A stretch of 36,267 nt of DNA from Rhizobacter sp. (GTDB taxonomy: Bacteria; Pseudomonadota; Gammaproteobacteria; Burkholderiales; Burkholderiaceae_C). The stretch is taken from contig JANXZA010000077.1 of NCBI GenBank assembly GCA_025355745.1, positions 1-36,267 of the forward strand. The letters run 5' to 3'. The position numbers and the translations under genes are program-made. Positions 17,131 to 26,248 of this stretch are shown here, in pieces (the stretch's first letter is position 1; each line of letters starts with the position of its first letter). A model generated the notes under the pieces. The model was not told the origin of the DNA. It worked only from the letters and a program-made list of their open reading frames with translations, and ran no database searches.

Positions 17131-20004
17131 GTGCGTTCCCGGTGGCTGCGCGATCGGCTGATCGCCGCCGGCCTTGCACTCTTCGCCGCGCTGCCGATTC
17201 AGGTCGCGGCGCAAGCCGCGTTGCCTGCGCCGGGCGCCACTGCGGCCACCGAGACGCCACTGCAAGAAATCGCGATCGCCGCGTCGGCCTTCCTGCGCGG
17301 TGCGCCGCTGCCGGCCTGGGCCGACCTGCAAGCGCTGCCGCCGGAACCGGCAGTGCGCAGGGCGCTGGCAGTGCGGCTCGACGACACCCATCTGCGCATC
17401 GCCGATACGCCGGTGCAGTTGCACAACATCGCGCGCCAGGTGAACGACGCCGCCGCGCTGGGCCAGCTTGGCCAGATCTCGATCTTCTTCACGCCGGCCT
17501 ACCAGCGGCTGCTGCTGCACAAGGTGCTGATCCTGCGCGGTACCGGCTTCATCGACCACACGGCCACCGTGCCGGTGCGCTTCCTGCAGCGCGAGACCCG
17601 GCTCGAACAAGGCATCTACAGCGGCGTCATCACCGCGTCGATGCTGCTGCCCGATGTGCGCGTCGGCGACACCTTGCAGCTGCAGTATTCGATCGAAGGC
17701 GCGAACCCGATCTTCGGCAAGCGCTACGCCAACGTGGTCGCGTGGGAGCAGCAGTTCCCGGTGCAGCTGCGGCGCGTCACCGTCACCCACCCGGATGCGC
17801 GGCGGCTTCACTGGGCCTGGCTCGATGGCGGCGCGGCGCAGCCGGCCGGGCCCGGCAGTGCGACCCTCGCGCCGCAGGAAAGCCGCAGCGCCGACGGCCT
17901 GCAGCGCCTGCGCTTCGAGCAGCGCGACGTGCCCGGCGTCGAGCTTGAGCCATTCACGCCGCGCGGCTTCGTGCCGGTGCGCCTGCTGCAGTTCAGCGAG
18001 TTCCAGGACTGGGCCGATGTCTCGCGCTGGGCCGACGCGCTGTTCCCGGCAGACGAGCCGCTGCCGCCCGAACTGGTGCCGCTGATCCAGCGCCTGCTGC
18101 GCCTGCCATCGCGCGCCGAGCAGGCCTCGCAGGCGCTGCAGTGGGTGCAGTCGGAGATCCGCTACTACTCGGTCTCGCTCGGCGAAAGCTCGCACCGCCC
18201 GCATCCGCCGGCCGAGGTGCTGCGCAACCGATATGGGGACTGCAAGGACAAGACCTTTCTGCTGATGCGCATGCTGCAGTCGCTCGGCATGCCGGCGCGC
18301 CCGGTGCTGGCCGCGCTGGGCGCACCGCAGCGCCCGGCGCAGATGCTCGCCTCGCCACTGGCCTTCGACCACGCCGTGGTGCAGCTGCGCCTCGACGGCC
18401 GCGACTATTACCTCGACGCCACGCGCCTGGGCCAGCGCGGTCCGCTCGACCGCATCGGCCAGGGGCTGGAAGAGGCCAGCGTGCTGGTCGTCGATGGCCG
18501 TGATGTATCGGCCCTGAGCGTGGTGCGTTCCCCGAACCGGCGCGAGCTGTTTCGCAGCGAACTGGTCGAGAAGTTCCGGGTCACGAGCTTCACCGACGAC
18601 GCCGAGCTCGAGACCACCCAGCAGTGGTTCGGCCTGGAGGCCGAGTTCATGCGCCAGACCGTGGCCCGCTTCGACGCCGCGCGGATGCAGCGCGCCGCGA
18701 TCAGCGGCATCGATCGGCGCTACCCCGGCATCACGCTGGTGGGCACGCCGGAAGTCACTGATGCCATCGACCAGAACCGCATCACGGTGCGGGCCCGCTA
18801 CAAGGTGCCGAAGCTGGTGACCGAGGCCGGCAGCAACTGGCTGATGCGCTTCAACGCGGCCAACCTGCAAGGGGCGATGGCCGCGCCGCCCTCGCCCACC
18901 CGCAGCCAGCCGCTGACCGTACCGGCGTTCCCGCGCAGCATCGCCTACAGCGCCGAGGTGCAATGGCCGGACGGGGTGAGCGGCGTCAACGACCCGGTCA
19001 CCCAGCGCGTCGCGAGCCCGTATTTCAACTTCGAGGTGACGCGCAATTTTCGCGGCGCGGTGGCCAGCACCGCGGTGCAGTTCGAGGCCCTGGCACCCGA
19101 GGTGCCGGCCAAGGCGGTGCCGCAACTGCTGACCGACCTGCAACAACTCAACCGCCTGGTGGGCGGCGCGATGGCGGTGGCGAAGACGCAGGTCAAGGGC
19201 GGCGGCTTTCTCGGCGTCGGCCGCAAGACCTTGCAAGACACCTTGCAGGCGCGGGCGCAGAGCGTCGCCGACCGCACCACGGCCGCCATCACCGGCAGCG
19301 CATTGAGCGGCGATGACCTGGCCGAGGCGTTGTGCACGCGCGCCGAAGCGCTGTCGGAACTCGGCCGCCTGGCCGAAGGCGTGAAGGACGCGCAGGCGGC
19401 AGTGGTTGCAGCGCCGGCACTCGCGCGCGCCTGGCAGTGCCGCGGCAACCTCGACTGGGCGAACCGCGACTTCGCCCAGGCCGACACCGACTTCGGCAAG
19501 GCCTTGACGCTCGGACAGAACCCGTACGAAGCCTATGTGCGGCGCGGCCAGGCGCGCTTCTACGAAGGTCGGCTGGAACAGGCCGCTGACGACTTCGCGA
19601 AGGCCGCCGCCGACCGCGTCCAGGCCGGCGACAAGCCGTATGCGCTGCTGTGGCAAGCCTGGACCTTGCAGCGCCTCGGCCGGCCGCTGCCAGCGGAGAC
19701 GCAAGCCGTGGCCGCGAAGGGCGTGACGGTGCCGCCGGGCGCCTGGCCGTTGCCGGCGCTGGCCCTGTTCACCGGCCAACTGTCACCCGAACAGCTGCTG
19801 CTGCAAGTCGAGGCGCGCCAGGGCGACGACCGTGAACTGGCGTTGGCCGAAGCCTGGTTCTATATCGGCCAGTACCACCTGGGGCGCGGTGCGGCCGAAA
19901 AGGCGCGCGAGGCCTTCGAGAAGGCACGCGCGCAAGGCATCACCGTCTACGTCGAACATGTGGCGGCGGGGTTCGAACTGCAGCGGTTGACGGGCAAGCC
20001 TTGA
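17131..20004 (+). CDS. DUF3857 / transglutaminase-like / TPR protein
   Basis: A large exported protein, 957 residues from the GTG at 17131; TTG at 17104 is an alternative and no in-frame ATG is suitable. A signal peptide (RSRWLRDRLIAAGLALFAALPIQVAAQA) is followed by the DUF3857 domain to about residue 300. The transglutaminase-like core carries the triad C371 (GDCKDKTF), H414 (FDHAVV) and D429 (YLDATRL). A second beta-rich domain follows. The last 250 residues contain TPR-like repeats (LCTRAEALSELGRLAEGVKDAQ, AYVRRGQARFYEGRLEQAADDF). Such proteins are periplasmic or surface-bound; the substrate is unknown. The start is the least certain part. Confidence 0.88.
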   Translation: MRSRWLRDRLIAAGLALFAALPIQVAAQAALPAPGATAATETPLQEIAIAASAFLRGAPLPAWADLQALPPEPAVRRALAVRLDDTHLRIADTPVQLHNIARQVNDAAALGQLGQISIFFTPAYQRLLLHKVLILRGTGFIDHTATVPVRFLQRETRLEQGIYSGVITASMLLPDVRVGDTLQLQYSIEGANPIFGKRYANVVAWEQQFPVQLRRVTVTHPDARRLHWAWLDGGAAQPAGPGSATLAPQESRSADGLQRLRFEQRDVPGVELEPFTPRGFVPVRLLQFSEFQDWADVSRWADALFPADEPLPPELVPLIQRLLRLPSRAEQASQALQWVQSEIRYYSVSLGESSHRPHPPAEVLRNRYGDCKDKTFLLMRMLQSLGMPARPVLAALGAPQRPAQMLASPLAFDHAVVQLRLDGRDYYLDATRLGQRGPLDRIGQGLEEASVLVVDGRDVSALSVVRSPNRRELFRSELVEKFRVTSFTDDAELETTQQWFGLEAEFMRQTVARFDAARMQRAAISGIDRRYPGITLVGTPEVTDAIDQNRITVRARYKVPKLVTEAGSNWLMRFNAANLQGAMAAPPSPTRSQPLTVPAFPRSIAYSAEVQWPDGVSGVNDPVTQRVASPYFNFEVTRNFRGAVASTAVQFEALAPEVPAKAVPQLLTDLQQLNRLVGGAMAVAKTQVKGGGFLGVGRKTLQDTLQARAQSVADRTTAAITGSALSGDDLAEALCTRAEALSELGRLAEGVKDAQAAVVAAPALARAWQCRGNLDWANRDFAQADTDFGKALTLGQNPYEAYVRRGQARFYEGRLEQAADDFAKAAADRVQAGDKPYALLWQAWTLQRLGRPLPAETQAVAAKGVTVPPGAWPLPALALFTGQLSPEQLLLQVEARQGDDRELALAEAWFYIGQYHLGRGAAEKAREAFEKARAQGITVYVEHVAAGFELQRLTGKP

Positions 20005-20045
20005 GGTAATGGGGCTGACAAGGGCGGTGGCGGCTCGTGGCCCGC

Positions 20046-20178
20046 ACCCCAGCCCGCTCCCAGAGGGAGAGGGGGAAGAACTGCCCCCTTGCCTCTGGGA
20101 AAGGGGAATTGAGAGGTTCCCTCTCCCTTTGGGAGGGGCTCAATCAGATCCCCTCTCCCTCCGGGAGAGGGTAAGGGT
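20046..20178. repeat. REP/BIME-like cluster of CCCTCTCCC palindromes
   Basis: Four related blocks built from CCCTCTCCC/GGGAGAGGG occur at about 20047-20075, 20082-20106, 20118-20138 and 20149-20178. The first block is close to the reverse complement of the last (ATCCCCTCTCCCTCCGGGAG...), so the outer blocks form an inverted pair, as in bacterial interspersed mosaic elements. It lies between the convergent ends of the DUF3857 gene and the S4-domain gene. This motif is a common dispersed repeat in proteobacterial genomes. Confidence 0.8.
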
Positions 20179-20200
20179 GAAGGCCGCCGCGCAGCGGCGA

Positions 20201-20440
20201 TCACTGCGGTTGCGCCGCCATCACCCGAACCCGCACCCCCAGCGCCTGCACGCCCTGCCCCGCGCGGATCTTGCAGGTCTTGCGCAACTCCTCGCGCCCA
20301 TCGACCTGCACGTCGCCAGCCGCCACCATCCGCTTCGCCACGCCGCCGCTCGGTGCAATCCCGGTGGCTTTCAACAAAGCGTCGAGCGGGATGAATTCAC
20401 CGCGCAACTCAAACTCGATCACCTTCGCGCCCGAGGTCAC
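20201..20440 (-). CDS. YbcJ-like S4 RNA-binding protein
   Basis: 79 residues, essentially a single S4 domain: FIPLDALLKATGIAPSGGVAKRMVAAGDVQVDG followed by RKTCKIRAGQGV. This matches the small E. coli YbcJ in length and motif order. It probably binds structured RNA, perhaps in ribosome or tRNA quality control; the exact target is not known. The start is a GTG at 20440 whose GTGA overlaps the TGA of the upstream monooxygenase, so the two are translationally coupled. It converges on the DUF3857 gene across the REP-like cluster. Confidence 0.88.
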   Translation of the reverse strand: MTSGAKVIEFELRGEFIPLDALLKATGIAPSGGVAKRMVAAGDVQVDGREELRKTCKIRAGQGVQALGVRVRVMAAQPQ

Positions 20441-21441
20441 GCCGCGAGCCCGAACTCACGCGCCAGCAGCGCATACGAGTGGCGCCGTGCGGCCGGGTCG
20501 AAGGCCCAGGTATTGATGACGATCTCGTCGAGTTGCAGTTCCAGCGCAAGTGCACGCAACTGATCGGCGACCTGCGCGCCGCTGCCCACGAACGCCTTGC
20601 GACGCATCGCCTCGACGGTCGGCCATTCATCCGCTGCGAAGCCGCGCGAGGCGATCACGTCGGGCGACTGCAACGGGCCGATCACGCCGCGCGCCCGGTC
20701 AGCGCGCCAGCGCTCGCGGCCGAGCGCATGGTGGGTCGCCTCTTCGTGCGTGTCGGCCGCCAGGGCCCAGACGCAGACCGTGGCATGCGCCTGCGGATGG
20801 CGTTCGCTGGGCCGGTACAGGCGTCGGTACAAGGCCAGTGCCTCGTCCGCGCCCTGGCCATCGACAAAGAAGTACGCATACGCGTACGGCAGGCCGAAAT
20901 GAGCCGCCAGTTGCGCGCCGTAGTTCGAGCTGCCGAGAATCCACAGCTCGGGCGCGTCCGGGCCCAGCGGGTGCGCGCTGATGCCCTGGTGCACCGGCAA
21001 CGCGGTCCAGGCTTGCAGGTCGCGCACCTGCTCGGGGAAGTCGTCGGCGGCGGCCTGCGCATTCGGGTTCAGGGCGCGCGCGGTGCGCATGTCGCCGCCC
21101 GGCGCGCGGCCCACGCCGAGGTCGATGCGCCCGGGCGCGAGCGCCTCCAGCACGCGGAACTGCTCGGCCACCTTCAATGCGCTGTAGTGCGGCAGCATCA
21201 CGCCGGCGCTGCCGACGCGGATGCGCGTGGTGCGCGCGGCGATGGCCGCCATCAGGATCTCGGGCGCACTGCCGATGATGGTCGGCAGGCCATGGTGTTC
21301 GCTGACCCAGAAGCGCGCATAGCCGAGGCCTTCGCAGTGTTGCGCGAGGGCCAGCGTGTCGCGGATCGCCGCGCCTTCGGTGCTGCCGGCGAGCGAGACG
21401 GACTGGTCGAGGACGGACAGGCTGAGTTGCGGCATCGTCAT
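20437..21441 (-). CDS. LLM-class flavin-dependent monooxygenase
   Basis: A bacterial luciferase-like FMN-dependent oxidoreductase of 334 residues. The sequence LSLSVLDQSVSLAGS, FWVSEHHGLPTIIGSAPEIL, GSAGVMLPHYSALKVAEQF and GRIDLGVGRAPGGD is diagnostic for the YwcH/MsnO8-like group. LWILGSSNYGAQLAAHFGLPYAYA follows, with the usual helix near the end. Start candidates are ATG at 21441 and ATG at 21435; no strong Shine-Dalgarno is seen. The first copy of a palindromic array (CATCCGTTCGGAT) overlaps the start codon at 21441, so the gene may be regulated through that array. It is followed directly by the S4 gene and preceded by the cupin on the same strand. The substrate is unknown. Confidence 0.9.
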   Translation of the reverse strand: MTMPQLSLSVLDQSVSLAGSTEGAAIRDTLALAQHCEGLGYARFWVSEHHGLPTIIGSAPEILMAAIAARTTRIRVGSAGVMLPHYSALKVAEQFRVLEALAPGRIDLGVGRAPGGDMRTARALNPNAQAAADDFPEQVRDLQAWTALPVHQGISAHPLGPDAPELWILGSSNYGAQLAAHFGLPYAYAYFFVDGQGADEALALYRRLYRPSERHPQAHATVCVWALAADTHEEATHHALGRERWRADRARGVIGPLQSPDVIASRGFAADEWPTVEAMRRKAFVGSGAQVADQLRALALELQLDEIVINTWAFDPAARRHSYALLAREFGLAA

Positions 21442-21568
21442 CCGTTCGGATCGTTCAGGACGTTTGAGCAATCCATCCGTTCGGATGGCTCAATGGAATT
21501 CATCCGTTCGGATGATTCAACGGTATTCATCCGTTCGGATGATTCAACGGTATTCATCCGTTCGGATG
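21439..21568. repeat. Five-copy palindromic array, 27-bp period
   Basis: The 14-mer CATCCGTTCGGATG (6-bp arms, TT centre) occurs at 21474-21487, 21501-21514, 21528-21541 and 21555-21568. A first copy ending in GGATC is at 21439-21452. The last four are exactly 27 bp apart, and the two 13-bp spacers between copies 3, 4 and 5 are identical (ATTCAACGGTATT). Copy 5 contains the cupin stop codon and copy 1 contains the monooxygenase start codon. It could be an operator array for a dimeric regulator or a string of small RNA hairpins. Confidence 0.92.
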
Positions 21569-22039
21569 AGTGGGGTCGATCCAGCGCACCGCCTCGGGCG
21601 GCTCGGCCGGCGCGATGTCCAGGTTCACCGCCACCGCCTCGCCGTCGCTGCGCACCAGCACGCACTCGAGCACCTCGGTCGGGCTGGCGTTGATCTCCTG
21701 GTGCGGCACGAACGGCGGCACGTAGATGAAGTCGCCGGGGCCGGCCTCGGCGGTGTATTCGAGGGCCTCGCCCCAGCGCATGCGGGCCCGGCCCTTGACG
21801 ACGTAGATCACACTCTCGAGTGCGCCGTGGTGATGCGCGCCGGTCTTTGCGCCGGCATGGATGTGCACCGTGCCGGCCCACAGCTTCTGCGCGCCGACGC
21901 GGGCAAAGTTGATCGCTGCCTTGCGGTCCATGCCGGGGGTCTGCGCGGTGTTCGCATCGAGCTGGTCGGCGCCGACGACACGCACGCCATCGTGCCTCCA
22001 GCGCGCTGGCTCGGCGGGTGTGGCGTGATCGGCTGGCAT
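21554..22039 (-). CDS. Cupin domain protein
   Basis: 161 residues from the ATG at 22039, which has AGGAG 6 nt upstream. The first cupin motif is GAKTGAHHHGALESVIYVVKG (His ligands at HHH, Glu at ES). The second lies around GPGDFIYVPPFVPHQEIN. This is a single-domain metal-binding cupin. In the cell such proteins range from dioxygenases to sugar isomerases and sensors; the role is not predictable here. The reading frame remains open for several kilobases upstream on this strand, opposite pepN and pfp, but the Shine-Dalgarno and cupin fold place the true start at 22039. The last codons and the stop overlap the palindromic array. It is probably in an operon with the monooxygenase and S4 genes. 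Confidence 0.88.
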   Translation of the reverse strand: MPADHATPAEPARWRHDGVRVVGADQLDANTAQTPGMDRKAAINFARVGAQKLWAGTVHIHAGAKTGAHHHGALESVIYVVKGRARMRWGEALEYTAEAGPGDFIYVPPFVPHQEINASPTEVLECVLVRSDGEAVAVNLDIAPAEPPEAVRWIDPTHPNG

Positions 22040-22255
22040 GCGGGCTCCTGTTCGGCGCGGGTTGACCGGGCACTGATTCTGGCCCCTGCGCGAACGCCGT
22101 GTACGCATACCAGCAAAGCTCTTGCGCTTGAGCCGGGTGGCCGGCGCCACGGGCCCTGCCGGTAAACTCGCGCCCTGCCGCTCGCGCCCGCCGCCTTCGA
22201 GAGTCAACGCGGCCGGGGCCGCCGGCATCACATCATTCCAACAAGGTTGCGAGAC

Positions 22256-24973
22256 ATGCGTGAAGGCACTGCCCCAATGATCCACCGCGCCGACTACACG
22301 GCGCCGGCCTACTGGATCCGAAGCGTCGACCTGGTCTTCGATCTCGATCCGGACAAGACCATGGTCATCAACCGGATGCGCATCGAGCGCAACACCGCCA
22401 CCGCACCGCAGCCACTGCGCCTGCACGGCGAAGACCTGAACCTGACGCGCGTGCTCGCCAACGACGCGTCGGTGTCGTTCCGCCATGAAGACGGAATGCT
22501 GGTGATCGACTCGCTGCAGGACATGCCGGCCGGCGAGTTCACGCTCGAGATCCGCAACACCTGCGCGCCGGCGAAGAACACCCAGTTGTCGGGCCTGTAC
22601 ACGTCGGGCAACGGCTTCTTCACGCAGTGCGAGGCCGAAGGCTTCCGGCGCATCACCTACTTCCTCGATCGCCCCGATGTGATGGCGGTCTACACCGTGA
22701 CCCTGCGCGCCAACAAGGCCGCGTACCCGGTGCTGCTGTCGAACGGCAACCTGGTCGAAGAGGGCGATCTCGGCCCCGGCACCGGCCCAGGCAACAGCGG
22801 CCCGCGCCACTTCGCCAAATGGCACGACCCGTTCCCGAAACCGAGCTACCTTTTCGCGCTGGTCGCCGCCGACCTGGTGGTGCGCCAGCAGCAGGTGCGC
22901 ACCCGCGCCGGCAAGGATCACCTGCTGCAGGTGTACGTGCGGCGCGGCGACCTCGACAAGACCGAACACGCGATGAACTCGCTGATCGCCTCGGTGGTGT
23001 GGGACGAGGCGCGCTTCAAGCTGCCGCTCGACCTCGAGCGCTTCATGATCGTCGCGGTCGAAGACTTCAACATGGGCGCGATGGAGAACAAGGGGTTGAA
23101 CATCTTCAACACCAAGTTCGTGCTGGCCTCGCCCGCCACCGCCACCGATGCCAACTATGCCGACATCGAATCGGTGGTCGGCCACGAGTACTTCCACAAC
23201 TGGACCGGCAACCGCATCACCTGTCGCGACTGGTTCCAGCTCAGCCTGAAGGAAGGCCTGACGGTTTTTCGCGACCAGGAATTCAGCATGGACATGGGCG
23301 GCAGCGAAAGCGCCCGCGCCGTCAAGCGCATCGACGATGTGCGCAAACTGCGCGAGGTGCAGTTCCCCGAAGACGCCGGCCCGATGGCGCACCCGGTGCG
23401 GCCCGACAGCTACGTCGAGATCACCAATTTCTACACCCCCACCGTGTACGAAAAAGGCGCCGAGGTCGTGCGCATGATGCACACGCTGGTCGGGCGCGAG
23501 GGCTTCGCGGCCGGCATAAGCCTGTACTTCGAGCGCTTCGATGGCCAGGCCGTGACCTGCGACGATTTTGCCCAGTCGATTGCCGATGCGAACCCGGCCA
23601 GCGAACTGGCGCGCACCTTGGCGCAGTTCAAGCGCTGGTACTCGCAGGCCGGCACGCCACGCGTGACCGCGCGCGGCCGCTACGACGCGCCCTCGCGCAC
23701 CTACACGCTGGGCATCGAGCAGGCCGGGTCCAACGCCGGCCACCCGGCCTCGGCAGCGCTGCCGTTGGTGATCCCGCTGGCCGTCGGCCTGGTCGGACGG
23801 GATGGCCGTGCGCTGCCGGTGCGGCTCGAAGACGAACCTGCCGACGCGCCGAACGCGGCCCGCACCGAGCGCGTGCTGGTGCTCGAAGAGGCGCGCAGCT
23901 TCTTCACCTTCGTCGGCGTCGATGTCGATCCGGTGCCGTCGCTGCTGCGCGGTTTCTCGGCGCCGGTGATCCTGATCGACGGGCTGAGTGACGCCGACCT
24001 GCTGGTGCTGCTGCAGCACGACACCGACCCGCTGAACCGCTGGGAAGCTGGCCAGCGCCTGGCGTTGAGCCGCCTGCTGGCCGCAGTGCGCGGCGAGGCA
24101 CCGACCGAGCTTGACGCACCCTTCATCGAGGCCATGCGCCAGGTGCTGCGGCACCCGACGCTCGACGCCGCCTTCAAGAACATGGTGCTGATGCTGCCCA
24201 GCGAGACCTACCTGGCCGAGCAGCTCACGCCGGTCGACCCGCGGCGCATTCACGCCGTGCGCCAGGGGATGCTGAAGCAACTCGCCAGCGCGCTGCGCGC
24301 CGATTGGGAGTGGGCGTTCGAAGCGCATCAAGTCAGCGGCGCGTACTCGCCCGATGCGCATTCGGCCGGCAAGCGGGCGCTGGCAAACCGGGCGCTGGCG
24401 ATGCTGTGCCTGGACGCCGCAGCGAAGGGCGAACCCGTCTGGCCCGGCCGCGCCTATCAGCGCTTCAAGGACGCTGCCAACATGACCGACCGCCTCGGCG
24501 CGCTCGGCGCCCTGGTGCGTTCCCACGCCTCGCATGCCGATCATGCCCTGCACCGCTTCTACGAATTGTTCCGCAACGACTCCCTGGTGATCGACACCTG
24601 GTTCGCGCTGCAGGCCGGCGCACCGGAGGTCGACGGCAATGTGTTCGCGCGTGCGAAGCAGTTGTTGAGACACCCTGACTTTTCGACCCGCAACCCGAAC
24701 CGGGCGCGCAGCCTGTTGAGCGGGTTCTGTGCGAACGCAGGCGCATTCCACCGCATCGACGCCGCCGGCTACGGCTTCTGGGCCGACCACGTGATCGAGC
24801 TCGACGCGCTGAACCCGCAGCTCGCCTCGCGCCTGGCGCGCGCGCTCGACCGCTGGAGCAAGCTTGCCGAGCCTTACCGCAGCGCGGCCCGCGCAGCCAT
24901 CGCGCGCGTGGCGGCCCGGCCCGACCTGTCGAGCGGCGTGCGCGAGGTGGTCACCAACGCGCTCGCGAACTGA
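22256..24973 (+). CDS. pepN: Aminopeptidase N (PepN, M1 family)
   Basis: A cytosolic zinc aminopeptidase with broad specificity, central to peptide breakdown. It has 905 residues from the ATG at 22256; an ATG at 22277 is an alternative. The sequence follows E. coli PepN along its full length. The N-terminal beta domain includes LSGLYTSGNGFFTQCEAEGF and YFLDRPDVMAVYT. The substrate motif GAMENKGLNIFN comes next. The zinc site HEYFH has H310 and H314, with E333 in SLKEGLTVF, each exactly 13 residues after the E. coli positions. The C-terminal helical domain ends SSGVREVVTNALAN. It is divergent from the cupin and is followed 15 nt later by the phosphofructokinase gene. Confidence 0.97.
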   Translation: MREGTAPMIHRADYTAPAYWIRSVDLVFDLDPDKTMVINRMRIERNTATAPQPLRLHGEDLNLTRVLANDASVSFRHEDGMLVIDSLQDMPAGEFTLEIRNTCAPAKNTQLSGLYTSGNGFFTQCEAEGFRRITYFLDRPDVMAVYTVTLRANKAAYPVLLSNGNLVEEGDLGPGTGPGNSGPRHFAKWHDPFPKPSYLFALVAADLVVRQQQVRTRAGKDHLLQVYVRRGDLDKTEHAMNSLIASVVWDEARFKLPLDLERFMIVAVEDFNMGAMENKGLNIFNTKFVLASPATATDANYADIESVVGHEYFHNWTGNRITCRDWFQLSLKEGLTVFRDQEFSMDMGGSESARAVKRIDDVRKLREVQFPEDAGPMAHPVRPDSYVEITNFYTPTVYEKGAEVVRMMHTLVGREGFAAGISLYFERFDGQAVTCDDFAQSIADANPASELARTLAQFKRWYSQAGTPRVTARGRYDAPSRTYTLGIEQAGSNAGHPASAALPLVIPLAVGLVGRDGRALPVRLEDEPADAPNAARTERVLVLEEARSFFTFVGVDVDPVPSLLRGFSAPVILIDGLSDADLLVLLQHDTDPLNRWEAGQRLALSRLLAAVRGEAPTELDAPFIEAMRQVLRHPTLDAAFKNMVLMLPSETYLAEQLTPVDPRRIHAVRQGMLKQLASALRADWEWAFEAHQVSGAYSPDAHSAGKRALANRALAMLCLDAAAKGEPVWPGRAYQRFKDAANMTDRLGALGALVRSHASHADHALHRFYELFRNDSLVIDTWFALQAGAPEVDGNVFARAKQLLRHPDFSTRNPNRARSLLSGFCANAGAFHRIDAAGYGFWADHVIELDALNPQLASRLARALDRWSKLAEPYRSAARAAIARVAARPDLSSGVREVVTNALAN

Positions 24974-24988
24974 AAAGGCCCTTTCCCC

Positions 24989-26248
24989 ATGCCCCAGAAG
25001 AAGAACGCGTTCTACGCCCAGTCCGGCGGCGTCACCGCCGTCATCAACGCTTCCGCCTGCGGGGTGATCGAAACCGCGCGCGCCCACAAGGGCCGGATCG
25101 GCAAGGTCTACGCCGGGCGCAACGGCATCATCGGCGCGCTCACCGAAGACCTGATCGACACCGGGCGCGAGTCGGCCAGCGCGATTGCCGCGCTGCGGTC
25201 CACACCCGCCGGCGCGTTCGGCTCGTGCCGCTACAAGCTCAAGTCGCTGGACGCAAACCGGCGCGAATACGAGCGCCTGATCGCGGTCTTCAAGGCCCAC
25301 GACATCGGCTACTTCTTCTACAACGGCGGCGGCGATTCGGCCGACACCTGCTTCAAGGTGAGCCAGTTGTCGCAATCCCTGGGCTACCCGCTGCAGGCCA
25401 TCCATGTGCCGAAGACGATCGACAACGACCTGCCCATCACCGACTGCTGCCCGGGCTTCGGCTCGGTCGCCAAGTACGTGGCGGTTTCGGTGCTCGAAGC
25501 CTCGCTCGATGTGCGATCCATGGCCAAGACCTCGACCAAGGTGTTCGTCGTCGAAGTGATGGGCCGGCATGCCGGCTGGATCGCGGCGGCCGGCGGGCTG
25601 GTCGAGGAACATGGCATCCCGGTCGTGATCCTGTTCCCCGAAATCGTCTTTGACGAGGCCAGGTTCCTGAAGCGCGTGGCCGCGCTCGTGAAGGCGCACG
25701 GCTACTGCACCGTCGTCGTCTCCGAAGGCTGCCACCACGCCGACGGCAGCTTCCTGGCCGAGCAAGGCGCACGCGACGCCTTCGGCCACGCGCAACTCGG
25801 CGGCGCCGCGCCGGTGGTGGCGAACATGGTGAAGCGCGCGCTCGGCCACAAGTTCCACTGGGCCGTCGCCGACTACCTGCAGCGCGCCGCGCGGCACATC
25901 GCCTCGGCCACCGACGTGAAGCAGGCCTACGAGCTCGGCCGCAAGGCGGTCGAGCTGGCGCTGGCCGGTCACAACGCGGTGATGCCGACGGTCGAACGCA
26001 TCAGCGATGTGCCGTACAAATACCGCATCGGCGTGGCCCCGCTGGCGAAGGTGGCGAACGTCGAGAAGTTCATGCCACGCGACTTCATTACCCGCGACGG
26101 CTTCGGCATCACCGACAAATGCCGCCGCTATCTCGCGCCGCTGATCAAGGGCGAGGACTACCCGAAGTACAGAAACGGGCTGCCGGTCTACGTGACCTTG
26201 AAGAACGTCGCGGTGGCGAAGAAGCTGCCGGCCTTCGAGCTGAAGTAG
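24989..26248 (+). CDS. pfp: Pyrophosphate-dependent 6-phosphofructokinase
   Basis: Interconverts fructose 6-phosphate and fructose 1,6-bisphosphate using PPi. It has 419 residues. The early motif AQSGGVTAVINAS is of the PFK type. At the site where ATP enzymes have GGDGS, this one has GGGDS (residues 113-117, Asp116). The next motif is PKTIDND (141-147) with Lys142. The Asp and Lys pair is the established signature of PPi use, because it blocks the ATP alpha-phosphate. The MGRHAGW substrate motif is intact. PPi-PFK is reversible, so it may serve both glycolysis and gluconeogenesis. It starts 15 nt after pepN. A candidate tRNA promoter begins 16 nt after its stop. Confidence 0.94.
   Translation: MPQKKNAFYAQSGGVTAVINASACGVIETARAHKGRIGKVYAGRNGIIGALTEDLIDTGRESASAIAALRSTPAGAFGSCRYKLKSLDANRREYERLIAVFKAHDIGYFFYNGGGDSADTCFKVSQLSQSLGYPLQAIHVPKTIDNDLPITDCCPGFGSVAKYVAVSVLEASLDVRSMAKTSTKVFVVEVMGRHAGWIAAAGGLVEEHGIPVVILFPEIVFDEARFLKRVAALVKAHGYCTVVVSEGCHHADGSFLAEQGARDAFGHAQLGGAAPVVANMVKRALGHKFHWAVADYLQRAARHIASATDVKQAYELGRKAVELALAGHNAVMPTVERISDVPYKYRIGVAPLAKVANVEKFMPRDFITRDGFGITDKCRRYLAPLIKGEDYPKYRNGLPVYVTLKNVAVAKKLPAFELK

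Noticed and set aside
17075-17161. A 28-codon plus-strand ORF (MLSFDIEPRPC...) overlapping the DUF3857 gene start
   Set aside because: No ribosome binding site, and it overlaps the probable signal peptide in another frame; most likely chance.
17068-19779. A 903-codon minus-strand frame opposite the DUF3857/TPR gene
   Set aside because: Typical high-GC antisense frame with no recognisable motif or ribosome site; the plus strand has a complete signal peptide, catalytic triad and TPR repeats.
21439-21568. CRISPR array
   Set aside because: The spacers are 13 bp and identical to each other, the unit is 27 bp in total, and no cas genes are present.
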